This document shows positions 1-8,755 of a stretch of 40,484 nt of DNA, piece by piece. The notes under the pieces were generated by a model. That model made no database searches, was not told the origin of the DNA, and was given only the letters and a program-made list of their open reading frames with translations. The stretch covers positions 1 to 40,484 of the forward strand of contig CANKVS010000037.1 of NCBI GenBank assembly GCA_947487155.1. The letters are read 5' to 3'. Source of the stretch: an uncultured Flaviramulus sp. GTDB taxonomy: Bacteria > Bacteroidota > Bacteroidia > Flavobacteriales > Flavobacteriaceae. Each line of letters starts with the position of its first letter. Within the stretch, counting starts at the first letter, position 1. Made by a program: the position numbers and the translations under genes.

Positions 1-49
1 AATTAGAAATGAGTGTTATGCCCCTATGGGGCTAATCTGAAATCCAAAG

Positions 50-68
50 CCTCCGTTTTTAACGGAGG
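50..68. terminator. Hairpin, probable terminator
   Basis: CCTCCGTT (50-57) pairs perfectly with AACGGAGG (61-68) around a TTT loop, and GTTTA follows on the plus strand. It could end a plus-strand gene beyond the left edge. The T-tract is weak. Confidence 0.45.
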
Positions 69-137
69 TTGTTTACTAACCAAGTTCGATTAATAATTAA
101 TATAATAAACAATGGTAAACTGCTGAATAGTATGATG

Positions 138-221
138 TTGTCATTTCGACAGAACGAAGCATGAGTGACGAGAAATCTCAGAATAATGAGATTCCTCCTC
201 GTTTCTCGTTCGGAATGACAA
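138..221. repeat. Palindromic REP-like element
   Basis: The outer arms TTGTCATTTCGA (138-149) and TCGGAATGACAA (210-221) are complementary at 11 of 12 positions. Inner arms AATCTCA (174-180) and TGAGATT (187-193) are perfect. The GTCATT…AATGAC ends match the style of the palindromes at 15878, 19136, 31538 and 31696, so this is one member of a dispersed family. Confidence 0.7.
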
Positions 222-278
222 AATCAATTATTTTTAGCGTCAAAATACTGACAATAAGATGATTAACAATATAACTCA
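220..278. repeat. Dispersed 59-bp module, copy A
   Basis: This stretch aligns without gaps to 37486-37544, with 49 of 59 identical bases. The first 17 bases, AAAATCAATTATTTTTA, are identical. Both copies are intergenic, next to a terminator hairpin. Its function is unknown. Confidence 0.6.
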
Positions 279-290
279 GACTATTAACTA

Positions 291-322
291 AAAGCGCTTC
301 AAAAATTAATTTGAAGCGCTTT
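291..322. terminator. Terminator of fadE (minus strand)
   Basis: A 13-bp perfect stem AAAGCGCTTCAAA (291-303) / TTTGAAGCGCTTT (310-322) with a 6-nt loop lies 36 bp past the fadE stop codon. It would end the fad operon. Confidence 0.8.
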
Positions 323-358
323 CTACATTTGAATTAGTCACTATTAATCAAACTTATG

Positions 359-2161
359 CTAAAAACAATATTTGCTTTCTTTTTTTACTTTTTCTGCTAT
401 TTCGTTTCTTAAATCTACTATATCTGGGTAGTTTGTATATTTTGTAAATCGTTTTAATCCCATTAGTAACATGCGTTGTTCGTCGCCTTCAGCAAAAGAA
501 ATGATGCTCTCTTTTCCTTTTTCTTCAATAATATCGACAGCGTGATATAAATATAATTTCGACATGGCTATTTGTACAGATTGTTCTTTTTCGCCAAAAC
601 GTTTAGCATTTTTTTCGGTTCTTAAAATAGCCGATTCTGCCATATATATTTCTATAAGAATATCGGCAGCTGCAATTAACAATTGCTGATGATCTTCTAA
701 TTGCGGGCCATATTTTTGTACTGCGCCTCCAGCAACCATTAAAAATGTTTTTTTCAGCTTTTTAATCATTTCTTTTTCTTCTGAAAATAATTCAGAATAA
801 TCTGGAACATCAAAAGAAGGAATTCCCATAAGCTCTTCTTGAACAGCTTGCGCAGGACCTAATAAATCTACATGGCCTTTCATGGCTTTTTTAACAAGCA
901 TACCAACACATAGCATTCTGTTAATTTCGTTAGTTCCTTCGTAAATACGTGTGATTCTGGCGTCTCTCCATGCCGATTCCATAGGTGTTTCTTCTGAAAA
1001 GCCCATACCTCCAAAAATTTGAATGCCCTCATCTGCACAATTCTGAACATCTTCTGAAACCGCTACTTTTAAAATGGAACATTCAATAGCATACTCTTCA
1101 ACACCTTTTAATTCTGCTTCTTGATGTGTGTTTCCAGCGACCTGCCGTAAAGCAATGCGATCTTCAATGTTTTTAGCGGCTCTGTATGTTGCAGATTCTC
1201 CAGCATAAGCACTTGTAGCCATTTCTGCTAGCTTAACTTTTATTGCACCAAAATCAGCGATTGGTGTTTTAAACTGTTTGCGTTCGTTGGCATAATTAAC
1301 GGCGTAAGTTAAAATGCGTCTTTGCGAATCTAAACAGGCACCAGCTAATTTTATACGACCTACATTAAGCGCATTCATAGCAATTTTAAAGCCTTCACCA
1401 CGACCAGCTAGCATATTTTCTACAGGTACGATGGTGTCGTTATAAAACACTTGACGTGTTGAAGAGGCTCGAATACCAAGTTTATGTTCTTCTTCGCCTA
1501 AAGTAATACCGTTTGGGTTTTCTGGATCGTATTCTACAATAAACCCCGTGATGTTTTTGTCGTCTTCAATACGTGCAAAAACAATCATTAAGCGGCAAAA
1601 ACCTGCGTTCGAAATCCACATTTTTTGACCATTGATTTTATATGACTTTCCATCTTCAGATAATTCCGCAGTAGTTTTTCCAGAATTGGCATCACTACCT
1701 GCACCTGGCTCTGTTAGGCAATACGATCCAAACCATTCGCCAGAGGCTAGTTGAGGTACGTATTTTTGTTTCTGCTCTTCGGTGCCGTATAGTGTAATTG
1801 GCATTGTACCAATACCTGTATGAGCACCAAACGCTGTACTGAAAGATCCTGTTCCGCTAGATATGTAATCGCATGTTAATAAGGTTGAAACAAAGCCCAT
1901 TCCTAATCCACCATATGCTTCAGGAACTGCAACACTTAAAAAACCGAGTTCTCCAGCTTTACGCATAACTTCTTCGGTTAAGGCATAATCTTTAGCTTCA
2001 AAACGAGCTTTATGAGCTATGATTTCACGATCGTTAAATTCAATAACCGCTTCTTTCATCATGTTTTGTTCTTCTGAAAAATCTTCAGGAGTAAAAACGT
2101 CTTCGCAATTGGTTTCTTTTACTAAAAACTGACCACCTCTTAATAATTGTTTTTCTTCCAT
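359..2161 (-). CDS. fadE: Acyl-CoA dehydrogenase, long-chain type
   Basis: FAD-dependent enzyme that introduces the trans-2 double bond into acyl-CoA, the first oxidation of beta-oxidation. The 600-aa protein has the acyl-CoA dehydrogenase core in about the first 430 residues, followed by a helical C-terminal extension of about 170 residues, as in long- and very-long-chain (FadE/ACAD9-like) members. Visible motifs are CLTEPGAGSDANS (signature 1), QIFGGMGF, and RIYEGTNEI, whose Glu408 is the expected catalytic base. The ATG at 2161 is directly preceded by eleven A residues, a typical A-rich Bacteroidota leader. It is the last gene of the marR-fadN-fadA run, although a small four-helix-bundle gene separates it from fadA. 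A strong terminator follows at 291-322. The family assignment is firm; chain-length preference is inferred. Confidence 0.93.
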   Translation of the reverse strand: MEEKQLLRGGQFLVKETNCEDVFTPEDFSEEQNMMKEAVIEFNDREIIAHKARFEAKDYALTEEVMRKAGELGFLSVAVPEAYGGLGMGFVSTLLTCDYISSGTGSFSTAFGAHTGIGTMPITLYGTEEQKQKYVPQLASGEWFGSYCLTEPGAGSDANSGKTTAELSEDGKSYKINGQKMWISNAGFCRLMIVFARIEDDKNITGFIVEYDPENPNGITLGEEEHKLGIRASSTRQVFYNDTIVPVENMLAGRGEGFKIAMNALNVGRIKLAGACLDSQRRILTYAVNYANERKQFKTPIADFGAIKVKLAEMATSAYAGESATYRAAKNIEDRIALRQVAGNTHQEAELKGVEEYAIECSILKVAVSEDVQNCADEGIQIFGGMGFSEETPMESAWRDARITRIYEGTNEINRMLCVGMLVKKAMKGHVDLLGPAQAVQEELMGIPSFDVPDYSELFSEEKEMIKKLKKTFLMVAGGAVQKYGPQLEDHQQLLIAAADILIEIYMAESAILRTEKNAKRFGEKEQSVQIAMSKLYLYHAVDIIEEKGKESIISFAEGDEQRMLLMGLKRFTKYTNYPDIVDLRNEIAEKVKKESKYCF

Positions 2162-2194
2162 TTTTTTTTTTTAGATTTTTAAATATTTAGAGCC

Positions 2195-2578
2195 AAGAAT
2201 CAAGATTATTTAAGTCCAGATTTAAAGCTTGATATCATCTTTTGTATTTGTTTTATCTTGGCTTCCAATTCTTTGAATTTTTCTTCTGAAAGATAATTTT
2301 GATTAAATGCAACATTTAATTGAGTCTCCCATTCAAAAGCTGAACCTAAACTATGCTCTAAATAATTACAGAAATGTTTATTTGAGCTTTTACTAGTTCC
2401 TTCTGAAATATTTGAAGGAATAGAAACAGCACATCTATTCATTTGACTCATTAAACCATAAGTTTCATACTTTGGGAATGTTCGAGTTATTTTATACGAT
2501 TCGGAAACAAGTTCCATGCTTTCTGTCCAAATTTTTAATTTTTTAAAATTATGCATCGTTTTAAAAATCTTGATTCTT
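2195..2578. repeat. Unit bounded by 13-bp inverted repeats
   Basis: AAGAATCAAGATT (2195-2207) and AATCTTGATTCTT (2566-2578) are perfect inverse complements. They bracket the four-helix-bundle gene at 2206-2556 almost exactly. The right side continues as a short TTGATTCTTGATTCTT tandem. The arrangement suggests an inserted unit. No transposase is present. Confidence 0.6.
2206..2556 (-). CDS. Four-helix-bundle protein (S23/IVP type)
   Basis: A 116-aa protein of the family often labelled four helix bundle protein, related to proteins encoded in 23S rRNA intervening sequences. Typical features are the FKKLKIWTESMELVSESYKIT opening helix region, the GLMSQMNRCAVSIPSNISEG segment in the middle, and a lysine- and glutamate-rich last helix. 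The molecular function of this family is unknown; RNA binding has been suggested. Here it stands between fadA and fadE in the same orientation, flanked by a 13-bp inverted repeat, and not in an rRNA gene. It probably arrived as a small mobile unit and has no evident role in fatty-acid metabolism. Confidence 0.8.
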   Translation of the reverse strand: MHNFKKLKIWTESMELVSESYKITRTFPKYETYGLMSQMNRCAVSIPSNISEGTSKSSNKHFCNYLEHSLGSAFEWETQLNVAFNQNYLSEEKFKELEAKIKQIQKMISSFKSGLK

Positions 2579-2607
2579 GATTCTTATATCTTTTATCTAT
2601 TTTCTCT

Positions 2608-3798
2608 TTAAGACAGGAATTCAAAAATCCCACAAGCACCTTGTCCTGTACCAACACACATGGTTACTGCGCCGTATTTTCCTTTCATATTTCGTTTACG
2701 CATTTCATCAAAAAGTTGAACAGAAAGTTTTGCTCCCGTACAACCTAAAGGGTGACCTAATGCAATGGCACCACCATTAACATTGATAATATCTGGATTT
2801 AAATTTAACTCTCTAATTACAGCAAGAGACTGAGATGCAAAAGCCTCATTCAATTCAATAAGTTCTAAATCAGATTGCTGCAAGCTTGCTTGTTTTAAAG
2901 CTTTAGGAATGGCTTTTACAGGACCAATTCCCATGATACGTGGTTCTACACCTGCTGCGGCATAATTTACTAAACGCGCGATGGGTTCAAGGTTTAATTC
3001 TTTAACCATAGCTTCACTCATTACCATAACAAAAGCAGCACCATCACTCATTTGCGACGAGTTTCCAGCTGTTACGCTTCCGCCTTGCGCAAAAACAGCA
3101 CGTAGTTTTGCTAAAGCGGCTTTATTTGTTCCTTTACGAGGGCCTTCATCTTTGGTTACGGTATACGATTTTATGGCTTTCTTTCCGTTAGTGTCAATAT
3201 AGGTTTGTTCAACTTTAATAGGAACAATTTGCTCTTGAAAACGATCTTCGGCTTGTGCTTTTAAAGCTTTCATGTGTGAATGGTATGCAAACTCATCTTG
3301 GTCTTCGCGAGATACTTTAAATTGGTTTGCGACAGCTTCAGCTGTATTTCCCATGCCCCAATAATAATCTTCATGACCAGCTTTAACAATATCGTAATTC
3401 AATTCTGGTTTAAAACCCGTCATAGGAACAGCACTCATACTTTCTGCACCACCAGCGATAATACAATCGGCCATTCCCGATTGAATTTTGGCGGTTGCAA
3501 TCCCTATAGTTTCAATACCTGAAGAACAAAACCGATTAACGGTTACTCCTGGAACATCTACAGAATCTAACCCCATTAGTGATATTAATCGTGCCATATT
3601 TAATCCTTGAGAACCTTCTGGCATGGCGTTTCCTACAATAACATCGTCAATACGTTTTTTATCAAGTTGAGGTAACTCCTTCATCATGTGCTGAATAGTT
3701 TCAGCAGCCAATTCGTCGGTTCTTTTAAAACGAAATACACCCTTTGGAGCTTTTCCAACGGCAGTTCTATAAGCTTTTACTATATATGCTTGTTTCAT
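2608..3798 (-). CDS. fadA: Acetyl-CoA C-acyltransferase (3-ketoacyl-CoA thiolase)
   Basis: Catalyses the thiolytic cleavage that closes each beta-oxidation round, releasing acetyl-CoA. At 396 aa it is normal thiolase length. The acyl-accepting cysteine is Cys91 in NRFCSSG. The GHPLG motif carries His349, and the second catalytic cysteine is Cys381 in CVGTGQGACG. The ATG at 3798 lies about 100 bp downstream of the fadN stop codon, across an imperfect palindrome. Its order after fadN and before fadE matches the Bacillus fadNAE operon, which supports a degradative rather than a biosynthetic thiolase. Confidence 0.94.
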   Translation of the reverse strand: MKQAYIVKAYRTAVGKAPKGVFRFKRTDELAAETIQHMMKELPQLDKKRIDDVIVGNAMPEGSQGLNMARLISLMGLDSVDVPGVTVNRFCSSGIETIGIATAKIQSGMADCIIAGGAESMSAVPMTGFKPELNYDIVKAGHEDYYWGMGNTAEAVANQFKVSREDQDEFAYHSHMKALKAQAEDRFQEQIVPIKVEQTYIDTNGKKAIKSYTVTKDEGPRKGTNKAALAKLRAVFAQGGSVTAGNSSQMSDGAAFVMVMSEAMVKELNLEPIARLVNYAAAGVEPRIMGIGPVKAIPKALKQASLQQSDLELIELNEAFASQSLAVIRELNLNPDIINVNGGAIALGHPLGCTGAKLSVQLFDEMRKRNMKGKYGAVTMCVGTGQGACGIFEFLS

Positions 3799-3812
3799 TT
3801 CTTTTGCTTTTT

Positions 3813-3890
3813 GCTATTAGCTTTTGGCTTCTAGCACCTAATAACTGTTTATTAAAATGTGCCAATAGCTACAGGCTAAAGGCGGATAGC
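3813..3890. repeat. Imperfect palindrome between fadN and fadA
   Basis: GCTATTAGCTTTTGGCTTCTAGC (3813-3835 region) is partly complementary to 3868-3890. The ends pair well and the middle has several mismatches. It is built of AGCTATTAGC / AGCCTGTAGC-like words. It could fold in the mRNA between fadN and fadA, or be a decayed dispersed repeat. Confidence 0.4.
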
Positions 3891-3899
3891 TTAGTAATT

Positions 3900-6308
3900 T
3901 TAATTACGTAACGGTTTCCCTGTTTTTAGCATATGTTGAATACGTTCTAAGGTTTTACGTTCTGTACATAAGCTTAAAAAAGCTTCACGCTCTAAATCCA
4001 GTAAATATTGTTCGTTAACTAAAGTAGGTTCAGACAAATCGCCACCTGCCATAACATAAGCTAACTTGTTTGCTATTTTATGGTCGTGTTCGCTAATATA
4101 GTTCGCGGCTTCCATAGCGTCGGTTCCAACTAAAAACATCCCTAAAGCTTGTTTGCCTAAAACTTTTACATCCTTACGTTTTACAGGCTGTGTATAACCA
4201 GCTTCAGCCATGAGTATAGCGTGTGCTTTTGCCGTGGCTATTTGCCTATCTTTATTAACAACAACGACATCTTTTCCTTTTTGAAGAATTCCTAAGTCGA
4301 ATGCTTCGTAAGCCGATGTTGCTACTTTTGCCATTCCGATGGTTAAGAAATAGTCTTGCAAAATATTAAGCTCAACATCCCCTTTTCTAAAGGTATCAGA
4401 CGCTCTTAAAGCCATTTCTTTAGATCCTGCTCCACCTGGAATAACACCAACACCAAATTCTACAAGACCAATATAAGTTTCGGCAGCAGCAACAACTTTA
4501 TCGGCATGCATGGATAGTTCGCATGCGCCACCAAGAGACATACCATGAGGCGCAGAAATTGTAGGGATAGACGAATAACGCATACGCATCATGGTATCTT
4601 GAAAATACTTAATAGCCATATTTAACTCATCGTATTCCTGTTCTACAGCCATCATAAAAATCATACCAATATTGGCGCCAACTGAGAAATTGGCGCCTTG
4701 GTTTCCAACAATTAATCCCCGATAATTACGTTCTGCTAAATCTATTGCTTTATTTAATCCTGCTAAAACATCACCACCAATGGTGTTCATTTTAGATTGG
4801 AATTCGCAGTTTAAAATACCATCACCTAAATCTTCAATAACAACCCCAGAATTTTTAAACACTTCGTTAGATTTTCTAATGTTGTCTAAAATGATAAAGG
4901 CATCTTGTCCTGGTATTTTTTCTTGTGTTTTCTTTAAAATATTGTAAGCATACGTGGCACCTTCTTTTATTGAATAGAAGGATGTATTACCAGATGCAAT
5001 CATATCGTTAACCCATGCTGCTGGCTTTAAACCTTCGGCTTCCATAATTTTTATGCCTTTTTCAACACCAATGGCATCCCAAATTTGAAAAGGACCATGT
5101 TCCCATCCAAACCCCGCTTTCATAGCATCATCAATCTTGTGTAATTTGTATGTTATTTCGGGAATTCTATTGGATACATATTGAAACATTGCTGCAAAAT
5201 TCTTTCTGTAGAAATCTCCAGCTTTATCTTTTCCTGATACCAAAACTTTAAAACGATCGACGACTTTGTCAATAGTTTTTGTTAATTCTAGTGTTGCAAA
5301 AGAAGCTCGCTTTTTAGAACGATATTCTAGTGTATTTAAGTCTAAGGATAGAATGTCCTTTTTACCTTCAGCAGAAACTGTTTTTTTATAAAATCCTTGT
5401 CCTGTTTTGCTTCCTAACCAGTTGTTTTCCATCATGGTGTTGATGAAATCTGGTAATTTAAAAAGCTCATGTGCTTCGTCATCTGGACAATTCTTATAAA
5501 TGCCATTGGCGACATGCACTAAAGTGTCTAAACCAACAACATCAACCGTTCTAAATGTCGCAGATTTTGGACGTCCAATTACAGGGCCTGTTAATTTATC
5601 AACTTCTTCAATGGTTAGCCCTAATTCTTTTACTTGATGAAATAATGATTGAATACCAAAAATTCCAATTCTATTTCCAATAAATGCAGGAGTATCTTTG
5701 GCAACGACCGATGTTTTTCCTAAAAATTGTTCGCCATAACCATTTAAAAATTCTAAAACAGAAGTGTCGGTTTTAGGACCTGGAATAATTTCGAACAATT
5801 TTAAATATCTAGCTGGATTAAAAAAGTGTGTACCACAGAAATGTTTCTGAAAATCGTCACTTCGTCCTTCGCTCATAAATTTAATAGGAATTCCTGAGGT
5901 GTTCGATGTAATTAATGTTCCAGGAGTTCTATACTTTTCTAAATTTTCAAAAACTTGCTGTTTAATATCAAGTCTTTCAACCACGACTTCCATTATCCAA
6001 TCTGCAGTGGCAACTTTTTCAATATCGTCTTCTAAATTCCCTGTAGTAATTCTATTAGCAAATTTTTTATGATAAATAGGCGAAGGTTTCGATTTTAATG
6101 CAGCAGCTAAGGCGTCATTTACCAATCTGTTTCTTACAGTCTTGTCTTCTAAAATTAGACCTTTAGCCTTTTCTTTATCGTTTAATGCTCTAGGAACAAT
6201 GTCTAATAATAAAACATCGACACCAATATTGGCAAAATGACAAGCAATACCGCTCCCCATAATACCCGAACCAATAATGGCTATTTTTTTAATTCTACGT
6301 TTGCCCAT
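3900..6308 (-). CDS. fadN: 3-Hydroxyacyl-CoA dehydrogenase / enoyl-CoA hydratase
   Basis: Bifunctional beta-oxidation enzyme that hydrates enoyl-CoA and oxidises the 3-hydroxyacyl-CoA to 3-ketoacyl-CoA with NAD. The dehydrogenase comes first: a Rossmann motif IGSGIMGSGIACHFANIG near residues 10-28, NAD-binding domain to about 190, then the helical C-terminal dehydrogenase domains with GNRIGIFGIQ. The crotonase-fold hydratase region follows at about residues 480-700, with GMSLGGACELSMHADKVVAA. This domain order and the 802-aa length fit FadN of Gram-positive bacteria, not FadB/FadJ, which begin with the hydratase. The ATG at 6308 is 11 bp after the marR stop codon, so the two are co-transcribed. 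Confidence 0.92.
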   Translation of the reverse strand: MGKRRIKKIAIIGSGIMGSGIACHFANIGVDVLLLDIVPRALNDKEKAKGLILEDKTVRNRLVNDALAAALKSKPSPIYHKKFANRITTGNLEDDIEKVATADWIMEVVVERLDIKQQVFENLEKYRTPGTLITSNTSGIPIKFMSEGRSDDFQKHFCGTHFFNPARYLKLFEIIPGPKTDTSVLEFLNGYGEQFLGKTSVVAKDTPAFIGNRIGIFGIQSLFHQVKELGLTIEEVDKLTGPVIGRPKSATFRTVDVVGLDTLVHVANGIYKNCPDDEAHELFKLPDFINTMMENNWLGSKTGQGFYKKTVSAEGKKDILSLDLNTLEYRSKKRASFATLELTKTIDKVVDRFKVLVSGKDKAGDFYRKNFAAMFQYVSNRIPEITYKLHKIDDAMKAGFGWEHGPFQIWDAIGVEKGIKIMEAEGLKPAAWVNDMIASGNTSFYSIKEGATYAYNILKKTQEKIPGQDAFIILDNIRKSNEVFKNSGVVIEDLGDGILNCEFQSKMNTIGGDVLAGLNKAIDLAERNYRGLIVGNQGANFSVGANIGMIFMMAVEQEYDELNMAIKYFQDTMMRMRYSSIPTISAPHGMSLGGACELSMHADKVVAAAETYIGLVEFGVGVIPGGAGSKEMALRASDTFRKGDVELNILQDYFLTIGMAKVATSAYEAFDLGILQKGKDVVVVNKDRQIATAKAHAILMAEAGYTQPVKRKDVKVLGKQALGMFLVGTDAMEAANYISEHDHKIANKLAYVMAGGDLSEPTLVNEQYLLDLEREAFLSLCTERKTLERIQHMLKTGKPLRN

Positions 6309-6319
6309 GTTATTTTAAA

Positions 6320-6769
6320 CTACTTATCGTCGTTTTGATTATATATTTTTTTACTGGATATCAAGTTATTAATTAATTCTGCAACGTCATAAAAACTATT
6401 TAGTTTTTCTTCAGAAATATTATTTCTAATCGTATTATTAAATGTTAAAACTTTCTCTCTTGAATAATCTCTTTTTTCTCTCCCAAAATCTGTTAAATGA
6501 ATTAACACGCTTCTACCATCTTTGGGGTTTGGCTTTCGTTCTATCACTCCAGCTTCTTCCATAGTTTTTAATATTCTTGATAAACTCGTTGCTTCCATTC
6601 CCATTTTTGGTCCTAAAGCTGTTGATGGCGTTCCATTTTCGGGGTCTATGCTTAGTAATGTAAAGCCTGTAGCCATCGTGCTGTCAAATTTTGATGCTTC
6701 TTCGTTATACATTTTTTGAACAGCAAGCCATGTTGTTCTTAACACGTAATCTATTGTTTTATCCCTCAT
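6320..6769 (-). CDS. MarR-family transcriptional regulator
   Basis: A 149-aa winged-helix repressor-type protein. The recognition-helix region reads GMEATSLSRILKTMEEAG and is followed by the wing IERKPNPKDGRSVLIHLTD, the usual MarR pattern. Flanking helices would form the dimer. It is the first gene of the marR-fadN-fadA-fadE run, and a perfect 12-2-12 palindrome lies 32 bp upstream of its start. It is therefore likely an autoregulated controller of beta-oxidation that senses an acyl-CoA or fatty acid. The ligand is inference; the family is clear. Confidence 0.9.
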   Translation of the reverse strand: MRDKTIDYVLRTTWLAVQKMYNEEASKFDSTMATGFTLLSIDPENGTPSTALGPKMGMEATSLSRILKTMEEAGVIERKPNPKDGRSVLIHLTDFGREKRDYSREKVLTFNNTIRNNISEEKLNSFYDVAELINNLISSKKIYNQNDDK

Positions 6770-6788
6770 TGTAATTGATTGGTGAGCT

Positions 6789-6826
6789 CAAATATATGAA
6801 ATTTTACTATGCACGCATAGTAAAAT
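6789..6826 (-). promoter_or_regulatory. marR-fadNAE promoter and palindromic operator
   Basis: On the minus strand TATATTTG (6789-6796) matches the Bacteroidota -7 box TAnnTTTG. Just upstream, ATTTTACTATGC (6801-6812) and GCATAGTAAAAT (6815-6826) form a perfect 12-bp inverted repeat around AC. A dimer bound here would cover the spacer between the -7 and -33 positions and block transcription. No clear TTTG -33 box is visible. Confidence 0.65.
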
Positions 6827-6882
6827 TGAATAAAAATTTAAAGAAAATAACAATGAGAAAAATATAGCAGAGAATAAGACTT

Positions 6883-8652
6883 TTAAGATCTATATATTTT
6901 ATCAATTAAATCTTTATAAATATCTTTAATAACTTTTCGTTTCATTTTCATAGTAGGGGTGAGATGCCCTCCATCAATTGACCAAACATCTGGCGTAATT
7001 TTAAAGGTTTTTATCTGTTCCCATTTACCAAAGTTCTGGTTTGCAGAATCTATTTCTTCTTGAATTCTTGTATGTAGTTTTTGGTTAGCGATAATATCGT
7101 TTTTTGAATTAAATGTAATATTGTGGCGTTTTCCCCATTCTTCAACAAATTCAAAATTTACCTGAATTAGTGCTGCGGGCATTTTTTCGCCTTCACCAAT
7201 AACCATTATTTGCTCAATAAAACGTGATTGTTTAAACTGATTTTCTAATAGCGCAGGGGCAACATATTTACCACCAGAAGTTTTAAACATTTCTTTTTTA
7301 CGGTCGGTAATTTTTAAAAATCCATCATCACAAATTTCGCCAATATCTCCAGTATGGAAATACTCACCTGTCATAACTTCTGCGGTTTTTTTAGGATCTT
7401 TAAAATAGCCTTGCATAACATTAGGACCTTTTACAAGAATTTCACCGTCTTCGGCAATTTTAACTTCAACATTATCAATAACACGACCAACAGTTCCTAT
7501 TTGAAAACCGCCATTGCGCTGATCGTTTACCGAAATTACAGGCGACGTTTCAGTTAAACCATAACCTTCCATTATTGGCATTTCGGCAGCGGCAAAAATT
7601 CGTGTAAGTCTTTGCTGTAAGGCTGCACTACCAGATACCATTAAGTCTAAATTACCACCTAAACCTGCTTTCCATTTACTAAAAATTAATTTTCTGGCTA
7701 AAGCTAATTGTTTTTCGTACCACCAACCATTTTTTCCGTAAGGTTCATATTTAAGTCCTAAATCTACAGCCCAAAAAAACAACATTTTTTTTATGCCTTT
7801 TAAATCGCTTCCTTTTGCTATAATTTTGTCGTATACTTTTTCGTAAAGTCGAGGAACCGCCGTCATTACATTAGGCTTAATTTCTTTAAGGTTATCGCTC
7901 ATTTTATCAATAGATTCGGCAAAGTAAATTTCTACACCACAAAATTGATATAAGTAAAGAATCATACGTTCAAAAACATGACAAACTGGTAGAAAACTTA
8001 AAGCTTTGGACGCTCCATAATTAAAGGGTACTCTTTTCTCACTATCTAATACATTCGATACAAGGTTGTTATGTGAAATCATAACACCTTTTGGCTTACC
8101 TGTTGTTCCTGAGGTGTATATTAAGGTTGCTAAATCGTTAGGTTTAACATTGTTTTTTCTTAATTCAACGTCCTTTTGATTGCTGTCGTCTTTACCTAAT
8201 TCTAAAAGGTCTTTCCAACTAGCTTCATGTTCAATGTCGTTAAAAGTATAAACCTGTTTTAAGCTGGTTTCTGCTTTAATGCTATTTAGCTTTTTTAAAA
8301 CGTCGCTATCGGAAACAAAACAATAGGTTGCTTCAGAATGATTTAAAATATATTTATAATCGTCTTCAGAAATTGTTGGGTAGATAGGAACATTTTGTGC
8401 ACCTATTTGAAGCACGCCAATATCTACAACATTCCATTCGGTTCTATTTGTTGAAGAAATAACAGCAACTTTATCATTTGGTTTTACACCCAGTCGTAAT
8501 AGGCCACGACTAATAGCATTTGCTTGATTTATGTAATTTTGAGTTGACAAAGAAACCCATTCGCCATTACTTTTAGAGGTAAATGCTTTATCTAAATTAT
8601 ATGTTTCTAATTGATAATACGGAAAATCAAAAATTCGGGTAATCTCTGTCAT
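6883..8652 (-). CDS. fadD: Long-chain fatty-acid--CoA ligase (AMP-binding)
   Basis: Activates fatty acids to acyl-CoA through an acyl-adenylate, feeding the adjacent beta-oxidation genes. At 589 aa it has the AMP-binding P-loop LIYTSGTTGKPKGVMISH near residues 175-195, the GYGLTETSP motif, and the hinge HTGDIGEICDDGFLKITDRK followed by KEMFKTSGGKYVAP. The C-terminal lid is complete. It is separated from marR by 113 bp that hold the marR promoter, so it probably has its own transcript from the promoter at 8678-8707. The match is to the ACSL/FAA-like bacterial long-chain ligases; exact chain length is not readable. Confidence 0.9.
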   Translation of the reverse strand: MTEITRIFDFPYYQLETYNLDKAFTSKSNGEWVSLSTQNYINQANAISRGLLRLGVKPNDKVAVISSTNRTEWNVVDIGVLQIGAQNVPIYPTISEDDYKYILNHSEATYCFVSDSDVLKKLNSIKAETSLKQVYTFNDIEHEASWKDLLELGKDDSNQKDVELRKNNVKPNDLATLIYTSGTTGKPKGVMISHNNLVSNVLDSEKRVPFNYGASKALSFLPVCHVFERMILYLYQFCGVEIYFAESIDKMSDNLKEIKPNVMTAVPRLYEKVYDKIIAKGSDLKGIKKMLFFWAVDLGLKYEPYGKNGWWYEKQLALARKLIFSKWKAGLGGNLDLMVSGSAALQQRLTRIFAAAEMPIMEGYGLTETSPVISVNDQRNGGFQIGTVGRVIDNVEVKIAEDGEILVKGPNVMQGYFKDPKKTAEVMTGEYFHTGDIGEICDDGFLKITDRKKEMFKTSGGKYVAPALLENQFKQSRFIEQIMVIGEGEKMPAALIQVNFEFVEEWGKRHNITFNSKNDIIANQKLHTRIQEEIDSANQNFGKWEQIKTFKITPDVWSIDGGHLTPTMKMKRKVIKDIYKDLIDKIYRS

Positions 8653-8677
8653 TCGTTTCTTTTAAAAAGGAGATATG

Positions 8678-8707
8678 CAAAGTATGAAATTAAAAATGAT
8701 TTTCAAA
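8678..8707 (-). promoter_or_regulatory. Promoter of the acyl-CoA ligase gene
   Basis: On the minus strand TTTG (8704-8707) is followed after 19 bp by TACTTTG (8678-8684), close to the Bacteroidota TTTG-N19-TAnnTTTG pattern but with one base missing in the -7 spacer. It lies about 26 bp upstream of the start codon. Confidence 0.5.
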
Positions 8708-8755
8708 TTTTGTAAAACTAAGCGATTATTAGAAAAGATGTTTTTATTATCAAAA

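Larger units (their letters stand above)
1..358. other. Gene-free left edge: hairpins and repeats
   Basis: I see no gene in this stretch. It holds a short perfect palindrome at 20-32 (GCCCCTATGGGGC), a terminator-like hairpin at 50-68, a REP-like palindromic element at 138-221, a 59-bp module at 220-278 that recurs near 37.5 kb, and a strong terminator at 291-322 that serves fadE on the minus strand. The hairpin at 50-68 may end a gene left of the window. Confidence 0.6.

Noticed and set aside
20..68. Riboswitch at the left edge
   Set aside because: Only two simple hairpins are visible; no conserved aptamer core is recognisable.
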